Part shown: in pieces, positions 27,574 through 37,800 of the stretch
How the letters are laid out: every line of letters begins with the position of its first letter
Position numbering within the stretch: the stretch's first letter is position 1
DNA from: Streptomyces lanatus
GTDB taxonomy: Bacteria; Actinomycetota; Actinomycetes; Streptomycetales; Streptomycetaceae
NCBI RefSeq assembly: GCF_014655715.1
Contig: NZ_BNBM01000008.1
Coordinates: 248,001 to 312,000, forward strand
DNA: 64,000 nucleotides
Direction: 5' to 3'
Notes under the pieces: model-generated
Database searches by the model: none
What the model was told of the DNA's origin: nothing
Seen by the model: the letters and a program-made list of their open reading frames with translations, nothing else
Made by a program: the position numbers and the translations under genes

Positions 27574-30500
27574 GTGGCCGACCGGTACGATCCCAACTCC
27601 GTCGCCAACCTCGACAAGTTCGACAACCCCGGCGACCCGTCGAGTGACACCTGGGCCACCCTGGTCACCCACATCACCGGCTACCCGGTGCCCGACCGCA
27701 ACACCGTCTTCGACTCCCTGCGCTCCGAACACGGCGGCAAGTTGTTCCGGATGGACATCAAGGAGCGCAGCCTCAGCCTGCTCGTCAAGGACTCCGGCTT
27801 CCTGACGAACAAGGGCGAGGACTACGACATCTGGTTCTTCGACAGCGGCAAGAAGCGATCCATCATGCAGGCCCGGATCGTCTTCGAGGGCCGTGTGAAG
27901 GACGGCGAGAACATCATCTTCGCCGGTCCGGGCTCGGACAACGTCAATGACGCGCAGGTCCGTGAGGGCAACGAGTTCACGGACTACAACAAGGACAAGA
28001 TGAGCACCATCCCGCTCGCCCGGTACATGAACGGGCCGCGGGCGGCGCTTCTCGCCCTGCTGGGCGGCAACACCCAGGACGCCCGGTTCAGCAACCTGGG
28101 CGTGCCCGGCGCCGACGTCGTGGACCTGAACTCCTTCAACACCACAGGCGAGTCCTTCGATTTCGCCGCCAAGTTCTTCAAGGACCACGCGGTGGTGCTG
28201 AAGGACTGGGAGGACCGCTTCGGCCGCGACGACGCCAGCTGGAAGGGCGAGGCCGCGGAGGTCTTCCGCAGCCTGCTGAAGAAGATCCGCGAGAACTACG
28301 ACAACTACGTCGAGACGTTCAACTCCAACCCCGGCGGCGACGACGCCGGCACCGGCGGCACGGTGTACTCCCGCGCCCTCTCGCTCGGCCGCAAATACCT
28401 CGAGGACGCCGCCAACAAGCTCCTGGAGGCGTGGCTCTCCTGGGCCAAGTCCCCGTACTACGACCCCCACCAGGTGCTGCGCTACGTCCTGGACGACCTC
28501 GCCCAATGGGTCGACGCCAACAACGTCGCCAAGACGGACATCAAGTCGTACACCTCCCGCTACACCACGACCGTCAGCCACAGCCCGCAGGCCGGCTTCA
28601 CCCAGGTGCACCCGGAGTACGGCGATCTCACCGACATCGCCAACTGGGCGAAGGTCGGCGACAAGGCGGTCAAGATCTGGAGCCAGGGCGTCGACGAGTA
28701 CCTGGGCAAGCCCGCGGCCACGGTGCAGTCGAATCTGAACAACCACTTCCTCGACCTGGGCGACGACTTCTCCGACAACGTGCCCAAACCGAAGTCGACC
28801 AGCACCGCCTCCGAGGACTACGAGGAGAAGAAGGCCAAGGAGGCGCAGGAGGAGATCAACCGGCAGAACGAGGAGAACCGCAAGTACCAGGACGAGCTGC
28901 GCGCCGAGCAGGAGCGGCAGCGCGAGGAGGACCGCAAGTACCAGGAGGAACTCCGCAACGAGCAGAACCGTCAGCGGGAGGAGGACAAGAAGTACCAGGA
29001 CGAACTGCGGGAGGAGCAGAACAAGCAGCGCGAGGAGGACAAGAAGTACCAGGAGGAGCTGCGCGAGGAGCAGAAGCGTGAGCAGGAAGAGGCCAAGCGC
29101 GAGGCCGAGGAGCAGGCCAAGGCCATGGAGGAGAGCCTCGGCGGGCTCAACAACCCCAACGCCGTCACCGAGCAGAACCTCGGCAACCTCGACGACATCC
29201 TGAACCCGGGCAACCAGAACAACCCGAACAACGTGGTCACCGAGAGCCTGGGCGACCTCGGCAATGTGAACAACCCGGGCGACGGCAACCAGCAGGCCTT
29301 CACGTCCAGCCCGCCGCCGGTCACCACGAACCTGGGCAACCTCGGGGGGCTCAACAGCGGACCGGGCGGCACCAACAACGCCGCGAACAACGCCGCCAAC
29401 GACGCGATCACCCAGAACCTCGGCAACCTCGGCGGCCTGAACGCGGGCGGCGGCTCCGTCAAGACGCCGACCGGCGGCAACACCCAGCTCGACGGCGGCA
29501 AGCTCACCACCGACTTCCCGGACGGCAGCAGCACCAGCTTCGACCCGGACAGCGGGGCGCTCACCACCACCCACCCGGACGGCAGCGTCACCACGCAGAA
29601 CCTGGGCGACGGGACCCGGGTGACCAACCCGGACGGCTCGGTCACCTCCCTCGGCGACGACGGCAAGCTGACCACCACCTTCCCCGACGGCAGCGTCCAG
29701 ACCGTCGACCCCGCCACAGGCCAGGTCAGCACCACCGACCCCAACGGCGCCACGACCACGCAGGATCTCGGCAGCCTGGACGGCCTCAACAGCCAGAACA
29801 ACCCTACGGACCTGGGCGACCTGGGCGACATCAACACCCAGTCCGAAGGCGACCTCAACGACCTGGGGAACCTGGGGGACCTCAACACCGACCGGTCCGG
29901 CCTTGAAACCCCGACGGGCGGCAGCACCCAGCTCACCGGCGACGACATCGCCACCGACTTCCGCGACGGCAGCAGCATCAGCTTCGACCCCGACAGCGGT
30001 CTGCTCACCAGCACCAACCCGGACGGCTCCACCACGACCACCGACCTCACCCACGGTGCGACGGTGACCAATCCGGACGGATCGAAGACCAGCCTCGACA
30101 ACGGCATGCTGACCACCGAGTTCCCCGACGGCAGCAAGCAGGTCATCGACCCGGACACCGGCATCGCCACGGTCACCGACCCGCAGGGCAACACCGAGAC
30201 GGTGAACCTGCACGACCTCAACTCGGGTGGCGGCAAAGACAGTTCGGACATCCTCGACGGCCTCGGCGACCTGGAGAGCGGCGGCGGCCTCAACGACACC
30301 GGCGGCACCACCCGGGACGTATCGCTGGACGACCTGGGTCTCGGCGGCGGCACAGGCACCGGCGGGGAGAGCCTCCTCACCGCGGACAGCACCGGCGGAA
30401 CCGGCACCGGAGCCGAACCCCTCTCCGACGGCGCCGCCGACAGCGCGGGCAGCCCCCTCGCCCCCGCCGCCACGGCCGGAACCCCCGGCGCACCCGGCAT

Positions 30501-30825
30501 GCCCGGCAGCCCCGGCATGCCGATGGGCGGCATGGGCGCCGGCGGCGACAAGGGCAACGGTGAGCGGGTGCGTGCCGTCCTGGTCGACGCGGCCGAGGAG
30601 AGCGAACGCCGCAACCGCCGACGTCGCAGCCCGTGGAACCGCCAGGAGGACGACGACACCTTCCTCTCCCCGGCATCCCGGGTGGCGACCACCGGCGGCG
30701 AATCCCCCGAGGAGGAGACGGAGCCCGGCCGCGACAGGGCCACCAGCTCCGGCGACTACCTGGAGGAGGACGCGGACGTATGGGGCACCGAAGAGGGCGG
30801 CACCCCGGCCGTCATCGGACGGTGA
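27574..30825 (+). CDS. Large WXG-like (AAWKG-type) T7SS substrate with coiled-coil and DGS repeats
   Basis: 1083 residues, GTG start after GAAAGGG. Residues 1-410: a globular region, then helices with the turn DDASWKGEAAEVF (Trp223), related to W-x-G proteins called AAWKG family in Streptomyces. Residues 437-508: four 18-residue charged coiled-coil repeats. Residues 525-630: Asn/Gly-rich LGNL/LGDL repeats. About 630-880: two copies of a block of PDGS-type hairpin repeats (TDFPDGSS, VTNPDGS). Then Gly/Pro/Met-rich sequence (PGMPGSPGMPMGGMG) and an acidic tail with DVWG...PAVIG, an ending common in secreted Streptomyces WXG proteins. Probably exported and surface-associated. Enzymatic domains are not evident. 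Confidence 0.8.
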   Translation: MADRYDPNSVANLDKFDNPGDPSSDTWATLVTHITGYPVPDRNTVFDSLRSEHGGKLFRMDIKERSLSLLVKDSGFLTNKGEDYDIWFFDSGKKRSIMQARIVFEGRVKDGENIIFAGPGSDNVNDAQVREGNEFTDYNKDKMSTIPLARYMNGPRAALLALLGGNTQDARFSNLGVPGADVVDLNSFNTTGESFDFAAKFFKDHAVVLKDWEDRFGRDDASWKGEAAEVFRSLLKKIRENYDNYVETFNSNPGGDDAGTGGTVYSRALSLGRKYLEDAANKLLEAWLSWAKSPYYDPHQVLRYVLDDLAQWVDANNVAKTDIKSYTSRYTTTVSHSPQAGFTQVHPEYGDLTDIANWAKVGDKAVKIWSQGVDEYLGKPAATVQSNLNNHFLDLGDDFSDNVPKPKSTSTASEDYEEKKAKEAQEEINRQNEENRKYQDELRAEQERQREEDRKYQEELRNEQNRQREEDKKYQDELREEQNKQREEDKKYQEELREEQKREQEEAKREAEEQAKAMEESLGGLNNPNAVTEQNLGNLDDILNPGNQNNPNNVVTESLGDLGNVNNPGDGNQQAFTSSPPPVTTNLGNLGGLNSGPGGTNNAANNAANDAITQNLGNLGGLNAGGGSVKTPTGGNTQLDGGKLTTDFPDGSSTSFDPDSGALTTTHPDGSVTTQNLGDGTRVTNPDGSVTSLGDDGKLTTTFPDGSVQTVDPATGQVSTTDPNGATTTQDLGSLDGLNSQNNPTDLGDLGDINTQSEGDLNDLGNLGDLNTDRSGLETPTGGSTQLTGDDIATDFRDGSSISFDPDSGLLTSTNPDGSTTTTDLTHGATVTNPDGSKTSLDNGMLTTEFPDGSKQVIDPDTGIATVTDPQGNTETVNLHDLNSGGGKDSSDILDGLGDLESGGGLNDTGGTTRDVSLDDLGLGGGTGTGGESLLTADSTGGTGTGAEPLSDGAADSAGSPLAPAATAGTPGAPGMPGSPGMPMGGMGAGGDKGNGERVRAVLVDAAEESERRNRRRRSPWNRQEDDDTFLSPASRVATTGGESPEEETEPGRDRATSSGDYLEEDADVWGTEEGGTPAVIGR
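28882..29097 (+). repeat. Four 54-base tandem repeats (18-residue coiled-coil unit)
   Basis: Four consecutive 54-base units encode variants of KYQEELREEQNRQREEDK with no gaps. They form a highly charged single helix or coiled coil in the 1083-residue protein. Confidence 0.88.
29461..30220 (+). repeat. Duplicated block of PDGS hairpin repeats
   Basis: Two copies, starting near 29461 and 29905, each opening with TPTGG(N/S)TQL and running through FDPDSG, NPDGS, FPDGS and D-P-x-T-G units in the same order. They are separated by a linker of LGDL repeats. Together they give roughly 220 residues of Asp/Gly/Ser/Thr-rich beta-hairpin sequence. Confidence 0.75.
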
Positions 30826-30973
30826 GCACCGTACGGCCGCGGCGGCGCGAGGGATCCACCCGGCCCCGGCCTCCGCGTCGGGCGGACCACCAGGCAGGAT
30901 CTGTACGGCAGTTGAGGAGCCCGCGGCCGGAACCGGACGCGGGGCGAGAGCGACGCGGAAGGCAGGAGCGGGC

Positions 30974-31432
30974 GTGACGGAACCGCTGGAGAAGCGCCTC
31001 GAAAAGGCGATGGCCGAGCTCCAGGCCGCCCAGGAGGCGGTCGCCCGCACCGAACGCGAGCTGCGGCAGGCGTCGTTCGCGGTGCTCTCCTCCGACCGCG
31101 CGGTCCGCGCCACCGTGGGCCCGCAGGGCGAGCTGTCCGGGATCGAGTTCCTGGAGAACAAGTACCGCGACATGTCACCCCAGGAGCTCGCCGCCAGCGT
31201 CCTGGAGGCGGCGAACGCGGCCCGTCTGAAGATGAACCGGCATGTGATGAAGGCGATGGCGCCCTTCACCGAACCCAGCAGCAACGTGCCCGAGCTGAAG
31301 GGCTTCGAGCTGGACTGGGAGCGCATCTTCGGCCCCGAGGTGCTGCGCGAGGACGACGAGGACACTGCACGCGAAGCCCAGGCCGCCACCCCCGCCTGGC
31401 GGGACGCGCTCGGCGAGGACGGAGAGGACTGA
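30974..31432 (+). CDS. YbaB/EbfC-like nucleoid-associated family protein in T7SS operon
   Basis: 152 residues from GTG 30974; the long upstream frame is a shadow over the previous gene. An N-terminal helix (LEKRLEKAMAELQAAQEAVARTERELRQ) leads into strands SFAVLSSDRAVRATVGPQGELSGIEF and a helix SPQELAASVLEAANAARLK, the helix-strand-strand-helix order of the YbaB/EbfC fold, which binds DNA as a dimer. Such genes are frequent next to WXG100 genes in Actinobacteria, where a DNA role is not shown; it may instead act as a chaperone or targeting partner (inference). The following WXG100 gene begins 2 bases after its stop. Confidence 0.75.
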   Translation: MTEPLEKRLEKAMAELQAAQEAVARTERELRQASFAVLSSDRAVRATVGPQGELSGIEFLENKYRDMSPQELAASVLEAANAARLKMNRHVMKAMAPFTEPSSNVPELKGFELDWERIFGPEVLREDDEDTAREAQAATPAWRDALGEDGED

Positions 31433-31434
31433 CG

Positions 31435-31809
31435 ATGGGACAGCGCTACTACGTCGACCCGAATCGCATCGAGGCCCTGGCCAGGCAGCTCGAGGAGATC
31501 GGCACCCTGGCCACGAACATCACCGAGGAGTTCCTCGACGAGCTGGCCCCCACGGTCACCTGGCCGGGCACAGAGGGCGAGTTCGCGGAGAAGGCCAAGC
31601 CGCAGGAGCAGAAGGAGCGGCAGACCACCAAGGAGACGATGATCTCCTTCCGTGACGCGGTCGTGGAGATCACCGACGCCACGGTCAACCAGGTCCGCAT
31701 GATGAAGGACACCCGCGACCGCAACATCGAGAACGTCGAGCGGGTCAACAACCGTATCGAGACCGACGGGTTCGACGGCCACGGCACGGGCGGGCACGGC
31801 CGCCGTTGA
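31435..31809 (+). CDS. WXG100-like protein encoded directly before the giant effector
   Basis: 124 residues. Helices around the turn TVTWPGTEGEFAEKAKP, with W-P-G matching the WXG100 turn, and a second long helix with VVEITDATVNQVRMMKDTRDRN; the C-terminus is Gly/His-rich (GHGTGGHGRR). ATG lies two bases after the YbaB-like stop and its own stop overlaps the giant gene's TTG (TTGA). In LXG-type effector loci a small WXG-like protein encoded upstream binds the effector N-terminus for export (established for LXG systems); by position this is the candidate partner for the 6044-residue protein. Confidence 0.82.
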   Translation: MGQRYYVDPNRIEALARQLEEIGTLATNITEEFLDELAPTVTWPGTEGEFAEKAKPQEQKERQTTKETMISFRDAVVEITDATVNQVRMMKDTRDRNIENVERVNNRIETDGFDGHGTGGHGRR

Positions 31810-34800
31810 GCATCAAGGCATCGCCCGAGGTCAACGCGATGATCTTCATCCTCACCGGGGAGAAGCTCATCGACGCCGACGAGGACCTCGCGTACGAGAG
31901 CCGCCGACCGTACTCCGGCCTCGGCCGGAAGGTCGACAGGCTCTCGTCGCTGATCGACAAGTCGATCCACGACATCGCCGAAGTCATGCCGGACGACCTG
32001 TCGAAGTCGTACGCCAAGGCCATGGGCATGCTCATCGACGACGGCGGCAAGAACTACCTGCGCGAGTTCGCCGAACAGCTCGACAAGATCGCCGAGGGCC
32101 GGCGGAAGACCTCCATGGACATCATGGAGTCCAAGTGGCAGGTCATCGCCGAGGTCATCCGGCTGCTCATCGAGATCGCCATCTATCTGGCGATGTCCTT
32201 CTTCACCGGCGGCGCCTCGGCCAGCCAGATCATGATGGCCAAGCTGCGCAGCCGTTTCATGATTCTCACCACGCTCACCCACCTCCTCCAGCGGCTGCAC
32301 ATCGCGCCCTCGCTGACCGAGGCGTTCGCCGAGGCGTTCACCACCTTCGCGGTGCGGCTCGCGATGATGAACTTCGCCCCGGACGGGCGCCGTCCCGACG
32401 GCTTCGACTGGAACGACATCCTGAAGTCCGCCGCGTTCGGCGCCGCCGCCGGCTTCCTGACCAGCATCTTCGACGACATCGCGAAGAAGATCGTCAGGAG
32501 CTACGACAACAACTTCCTCAAGAACGGGCCGGACCTCGACTTCAAGCCCAACCCCAATCTGAAGAACACCCCGACCCCCGAGTTCAAGAACAACGGCCCC
32601 GGCCCCAACCCCAAGCCGGACCCCGACCCCACCCCCGGTCCGAAGGACCAGCCCGGCCCCAACGCCAGCAACACACCGCTCACCTTCCGGAACGACCCGC
32701 TCTCCTTCCGGAACAACCCCAATCTCTGGCGCAACAACCAGATCCTGCGCAACAACGCCGACCGTCCGGGTGCCCTCGCCGGACACTACGGGCTCAAGGG
32801 GACGGCCGACTTCATCGCCGCCGGCGCCGGCGAGGCCCTCGCGGAGATCCTGATCAAGGGCGCCTTCGACGGCGACTGGTCCACCAACTGGTCCACTTTC
32901 GTCGGCGCGGGCATCAGCAGCCAGGTCGAGGCCACGCTCACCGACACCGCCGTGAACAGCGGCGCCGAACTGCGCCACCTCATAGACAAGTTGCGCAACC
33001 AGCCGCCGCCGACCGTCTCGGCCGACTCCAATGACGCCCGGGACTCCTCCGACTCCCCGCGCACTCAGGGCGGGGATGGCCCCGACCGCACCGGCGGTCC
33101 CTCGACGACGGACATGACGGGCGGCGCCGACTCCACGCTTACGTCCCCGCCACCGCCCCGCACCGCGGACAGCCCGCCGCCGTACACCACCCAGGACCCT
33201 CCGCTCTACACCACCCAGGACCCCCCGCCGTACTCCCCGGGCCCGTTGCCCACGACGGCCGCCGAGAACGCCCTGTGGCAGCAGGTCCACAACGGCCCCG
33301 CCGACGTCCGCGAGCAGGCCCTGCACGACATCGCCGCCCTGCGTGGCGCCCAGCCGCCCGGCAACGCCGAGATCGACGTCCGCGACAGCCTGCACGGCAA
33401 CCTCTCGCAGGTGCCCGAGGTACGGGTGCTGCCCGCCGGGAACGGTCCGGCGGTTCAGGTCGATGCCGACGAGGTCCGGCGCGCGTTGGACGGCTTCGGC
33501 ACGCCGACGACGGTGGAGGATCCGCTCACGGTTCCGGGGTCCCCGGAGAGCGACGTCCAGAACATGCCGGACGGGGCAGCCGAGCAGGATCGGGATGTCG
33601 ATACGGCTCCGACGGCGGGCCAGGCCGGCGGGGGGCCGGTCGCGTCCAACGGCTCCCAACCCGGTACCGGTACCGGGGGTGCCGGCGCACGTCAGGGGGG
33701 TGCACCCGCATCGCAGCCTCAAGGCACCGGCACCACGGGCGACACGGTTCTGTCGGATGTCCCGGAGGCGACGCAGGATGGATCTGCTCAGCCTTCGCAG
33801 TCCCCGGAGACCACGCCTTCCCCCGAGGCGCCCTCCTCTCCCGAGACGACTCCCTCGCCGGACACCGCCGACTCGTCCGACCTCACCACCGCTCCGCCGA
33901 AGGTGAGCACCACCGGGTCCTACACCGACACCGGCGACATGTCCCAGGCGCCGCCGCTGACGATCGTCGTCTCGGAGGTGCCGCCGCCCGGGGAGGGGTC
34001 GCCGGACGCGATCGACCTGCTGGACCGGGCCGGGACCGACCGTGCCGTGGTGCTGGGGCCGGCGGTCACGCCGGACGGGGCGGGGCGCCCGGTGCGCGCC
34101 GCCGTCGAGCTGACGCGGGAGGGACCGGGCACCCCGGTCCGGGTGCGCCCCCTCACCGGCCCGGCACCCACCCCGACGCCGAACGACACCCAGGCCACCA
34201 CCGTCACCACGGTCACCACCGAGACGGCCTTCCCCGGCGCGGACATCCTGCTGCCGCTCGCCGACGCCCTCGGCCCGGCGCCCCACCCGGCCACTCAGAG
34301 CACCGCGACAACAGACAGCGACCCGGCGAGCGACACCACCACCGCCCCGCCGCCCAAGAAGATCCTCACCGAGTCCGCAACGCCCGTACCCAGCAACGGA
34401 ATCGCCCCGGATTCCACGGTCACCACCAACAAGCTCGCCACCCTGTCCCGCCCCTGGACCGAGACGGCCACCGACCTGCACCTGGAGTCGGACCACGGCA
34501 ACGCGCCCGGCCCCGGTGCCAGACCCTCCGTGGCACCCCCGCCGCCGGGACGAGTCATCGTGCGACCGACGGGCAACGCGGACAACCAACCGGCCGTCAC
34601 CACCCTCGACGGCCGCACGGTCCCCCTCACACAACTGCGCCGCTGGGTACCGGACTCCGCCGTAAGGCCCCGGCCGGGGCGGGCCGTCCAGACGCTGACG
34701 ATCTCGCAGAGCCCCGCCGAGGACGGTACGTCACGTGACGCGGGCCGAAGGGCGCTGCTCGGTCAGGACACCTTCCGCGGCGTACGCACCACCTCGGGGC

Positions 34801-37800
34801 CGTCCTCGTCGGACCCGCCCCGCACGGTGTTCACCGGCCCGCCGACCGCGCTCCCCGGCTCGGGTACCGAGCAGGGAGCCGACTACTTCGTGGGGCACGG
34901 CACCCCTCGCACCGTCACGCTCGGCACCGACGACGCGGCGCAGCCCACCGTGAAGGTCAGCGGTGTGCAGCTCGGCGAGGTGCTCAACTCCTGGGCGCAG
35001 GACGACGATCAGGGGCGTCCGCTGGTGCTGTTCTCCTGCGAGACGGGACGGCAGCCGGAGATCGCGGGACTGCCCGTCGCCCAGCACGTGGCGAACCGCA
35101 CCGGGCGGCCGGTGTACGCGCCGACCAGCGAGGTGGGCACCGCCCGGGACCGGGACGGTGACGTCCGCGCGGTGCTCACCGAGGGCCCGGACGGGCCGGG
35201 ACGCTGGCGGCTGTTCCTGCCCGAGCCCGGCGGCGCCGAACTGGACGACATGGCACGTGACGCCGGGCTGCACACCGGCCCGGAACCGGCCGACGCCTTC
35301 GCGCGTGCCCGCACCCTCCAGCAGATCCGCACCCTCCGCGACGCCCTGGGCCCGGACGCCGAACAGCGGCCGGAGAACCGGGAGTTGCTCGCCGGGCTGG
35401 CCTATGTCGACGGTCTGCGCTGGCTCAGCCCGGACAACGCGGCCCGCTACGGCGACGGCCGGATGACGCCGGACCTGTTGCGCCGGATGGTCACCGACCA
35501 GCCCGGCGCCGGGGTCGATCCGGCCACCGGGCCCACGACCGAGCAGTACACCGAATTCCTGCGCGCCGCAGCCGAGTTGCGCGCCACCGCCGGCCCCGAC
35601 ACCACCCTCGATGCCCTGCTGCCCCCGCCGCCCCCGGCCCTCCCGCCGGGCACCCTCGTCTCGCCGGAGGACGTGCGCGGGCTCACCTACGCGCCCTCCG
35701 CGCAGATCACCTGGTCGCTCTCCGACACCCCGCTGCCGCTGTCCGAGCTCGGCCTGAACGCCGAGGACACCGCCGAACTCGCCCGCCGCAGACCCGATCT
35801 GTCGCCCGCGCCGAGCCGCCCGGAGAGCCTCGCCGAGGACCTGAACCTCTTCAGCAAGGACGCCGCCTCCGCCGACACCGTGCGCGCGGACGGACGGAAC
35901 TTCAGGCGCCTGGACACCCCGGGCGGCGGCAACTGCCTGTTCCGGGCGCTGCTCGACTCCGCGCGCGGCCAGGACGTACCCCCGGCTTGGGCCGCGCGGA
36001 ACGTCGCCGGGCTGCGTGGCCTGCTGCGTGACCGGATCACCGGGTCCGAACTGGCCGCCGCGGCGGCCGAGGCCACCCCGGACCCGGTACTCGCCGTGGT
36101 GGACGACCTGCGGATGACCGCGCTCGCCGGGGTACTGAACCCCGACGCCCGGAGCAGGATCACCCAGCGCTGGAACCGCATCGCGCAGACCGTCGTCACC
36201 GACGGCGACGGGCGCCAGTGGCGGCGCATCCTCCGTGACAGCGGCTACCCGCAGCTCGCCACCGTCGCGCCCACCCCGGCTGACGCACGGCGACTCGGCG
36301 CCGAGGGACTCATCGCCGCCGCGGCCGAACACTCCGCCCTGTGGTCGTCCCCGTTCGCAGACCTGCTCCCTCAGGCGCTGGCGCACACCCTCGACCTCGA
36401 TCTGCGCCTCGTCCGTCCCGACCTGCTCGCAGCCGGGAAGCCCGTGGTCGTCACTCTCCACCCGGGCGGGCAGGGCGGCACCCTGCACCTGGCCTACAAC
36501 GGCACCGACCACTTCGACGCGCTGATCCCGGCCACCGCCCCGCTCACCGCCGTACCGGACCCCGTCACCACCTCCGGGGACCCGGCCGGCGTCGAGCCCG
36601 ACGGCTCCGACCCCTTCGGCGAGTGGCTGCGCGGCATGGGCGGGATCACCGACCTCGACGGCCCCGACGCGGAGACCCCAGACCGGGGCGACCCGGTGCC
36701 GCTGGAGACCCAGCTCGAACGGCACCGCCCGGCCCGTCTGCTGACCGGTCCGGACGCCCAGCCGCCCGGACCGGCACCACGCGACATCACCTTCGAGGAC
36801 GGCAGCCGACTGCCCACGGTGCTGATCGACCCGGGCGCCGATCCGGATCCGGCCGACGGCAGCACGCATGCACCCACGGACGGCACCCCGCCGAGCCGCC
36901 CGACCGGTCTCTTCACCGGCCCCGGCGTCCTCACCCTGCGCTCGCCCGAGCAGGTCGCCGAGCAGATCCTCGGGCAACTGCCGAAGAAGCTGCGGGACCA
37001 GTTCGACGAGGCGGAGCTGCTGCGCCTGCTCACCGACCAGCCCGGCGCCTTCACCGCCCCGCGCGGAGCGCGCTTCGTGGGCCGGGAGAAGTCCGGGGTC
37101 GGCCATGAGATGACGGTCGAGGCCATCCCGTACCACCGCTGGGAACGCTTCTCCGACGTCGACGGCGGCACCACCCGCCTGGACACCATGCGGCGCGGCC
37201 AGGCCGGTACGGGCGGTGGGCGCAGCGTCGGCGTCGGACGCCGGGTCGCGGCCGCGCTGAGCATGGGCCCGCCGCTCAACTGGCTGCTGAAGATCGGCGT
37301 CTCGCTGGGCTGGACCCGCCGTACCGACTACTCCCTGGGCACCCAGGCGTACCACCAGACCGAGTGGCGCGCCCACGAGGGCTCACATCTGCACCTGGAC
37401 GACGTCCACTACCGGGTACGGGTGGAGCGCGTCACCGAGGCACCGAAGGGCACGACGCCCGCGACGGGCCCGAGTTGGCGGCGGAGCCAGGTGCACACCG
37501 CGCAGTTCGCCATGCGGGACGGCCTGAGCTGGCGACTGCCGGACGACCTCACCGTGCCGTACAACGGACCCCGCAGGGCGCCGCAGAGGCTCACCTTCCC
37601 GGACGGGGTCGAGCCGCGGATGACCGACACCACCGGACTGCACCTGCTGGACCCGCCCGAGGACATCGCGCTCGCCATCTCCGGCGCCCGGCCCGGCAGT
37701 TCGGCGCACCGCACACTCATCTCGTACGTCCGTCCGGGGCGGTTGCTCGCCCTGTTCGGCCGCTTCTCCGGGCCGGTGAGCGGGCCCGAGCTGACGCGGG

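Noticed and set aside
28882..29097. Regular tandem repeats considered as a CRISPR array
   Set aside because: The 54-base units are contiguous without spacers, in frame, and encode a coiled coil.
27511..31797. 1428-codon minus-strand frame with a Leu/Val-rich, membrane-like middle
   Set aside because: The hydrophobic runs are the antisense of the charged coiled-coil repeats; four + strand genes with ribosome sites cover the region.
31839..31841. ATG 31839 as the start of the giant effector
   Set aside because: The TTG at 31806 overlaps the previous stop by 4 bases as in other coupled pairs of this locus and adds sensible residues; the ATG has no better ribosome site. Left as an alternative.
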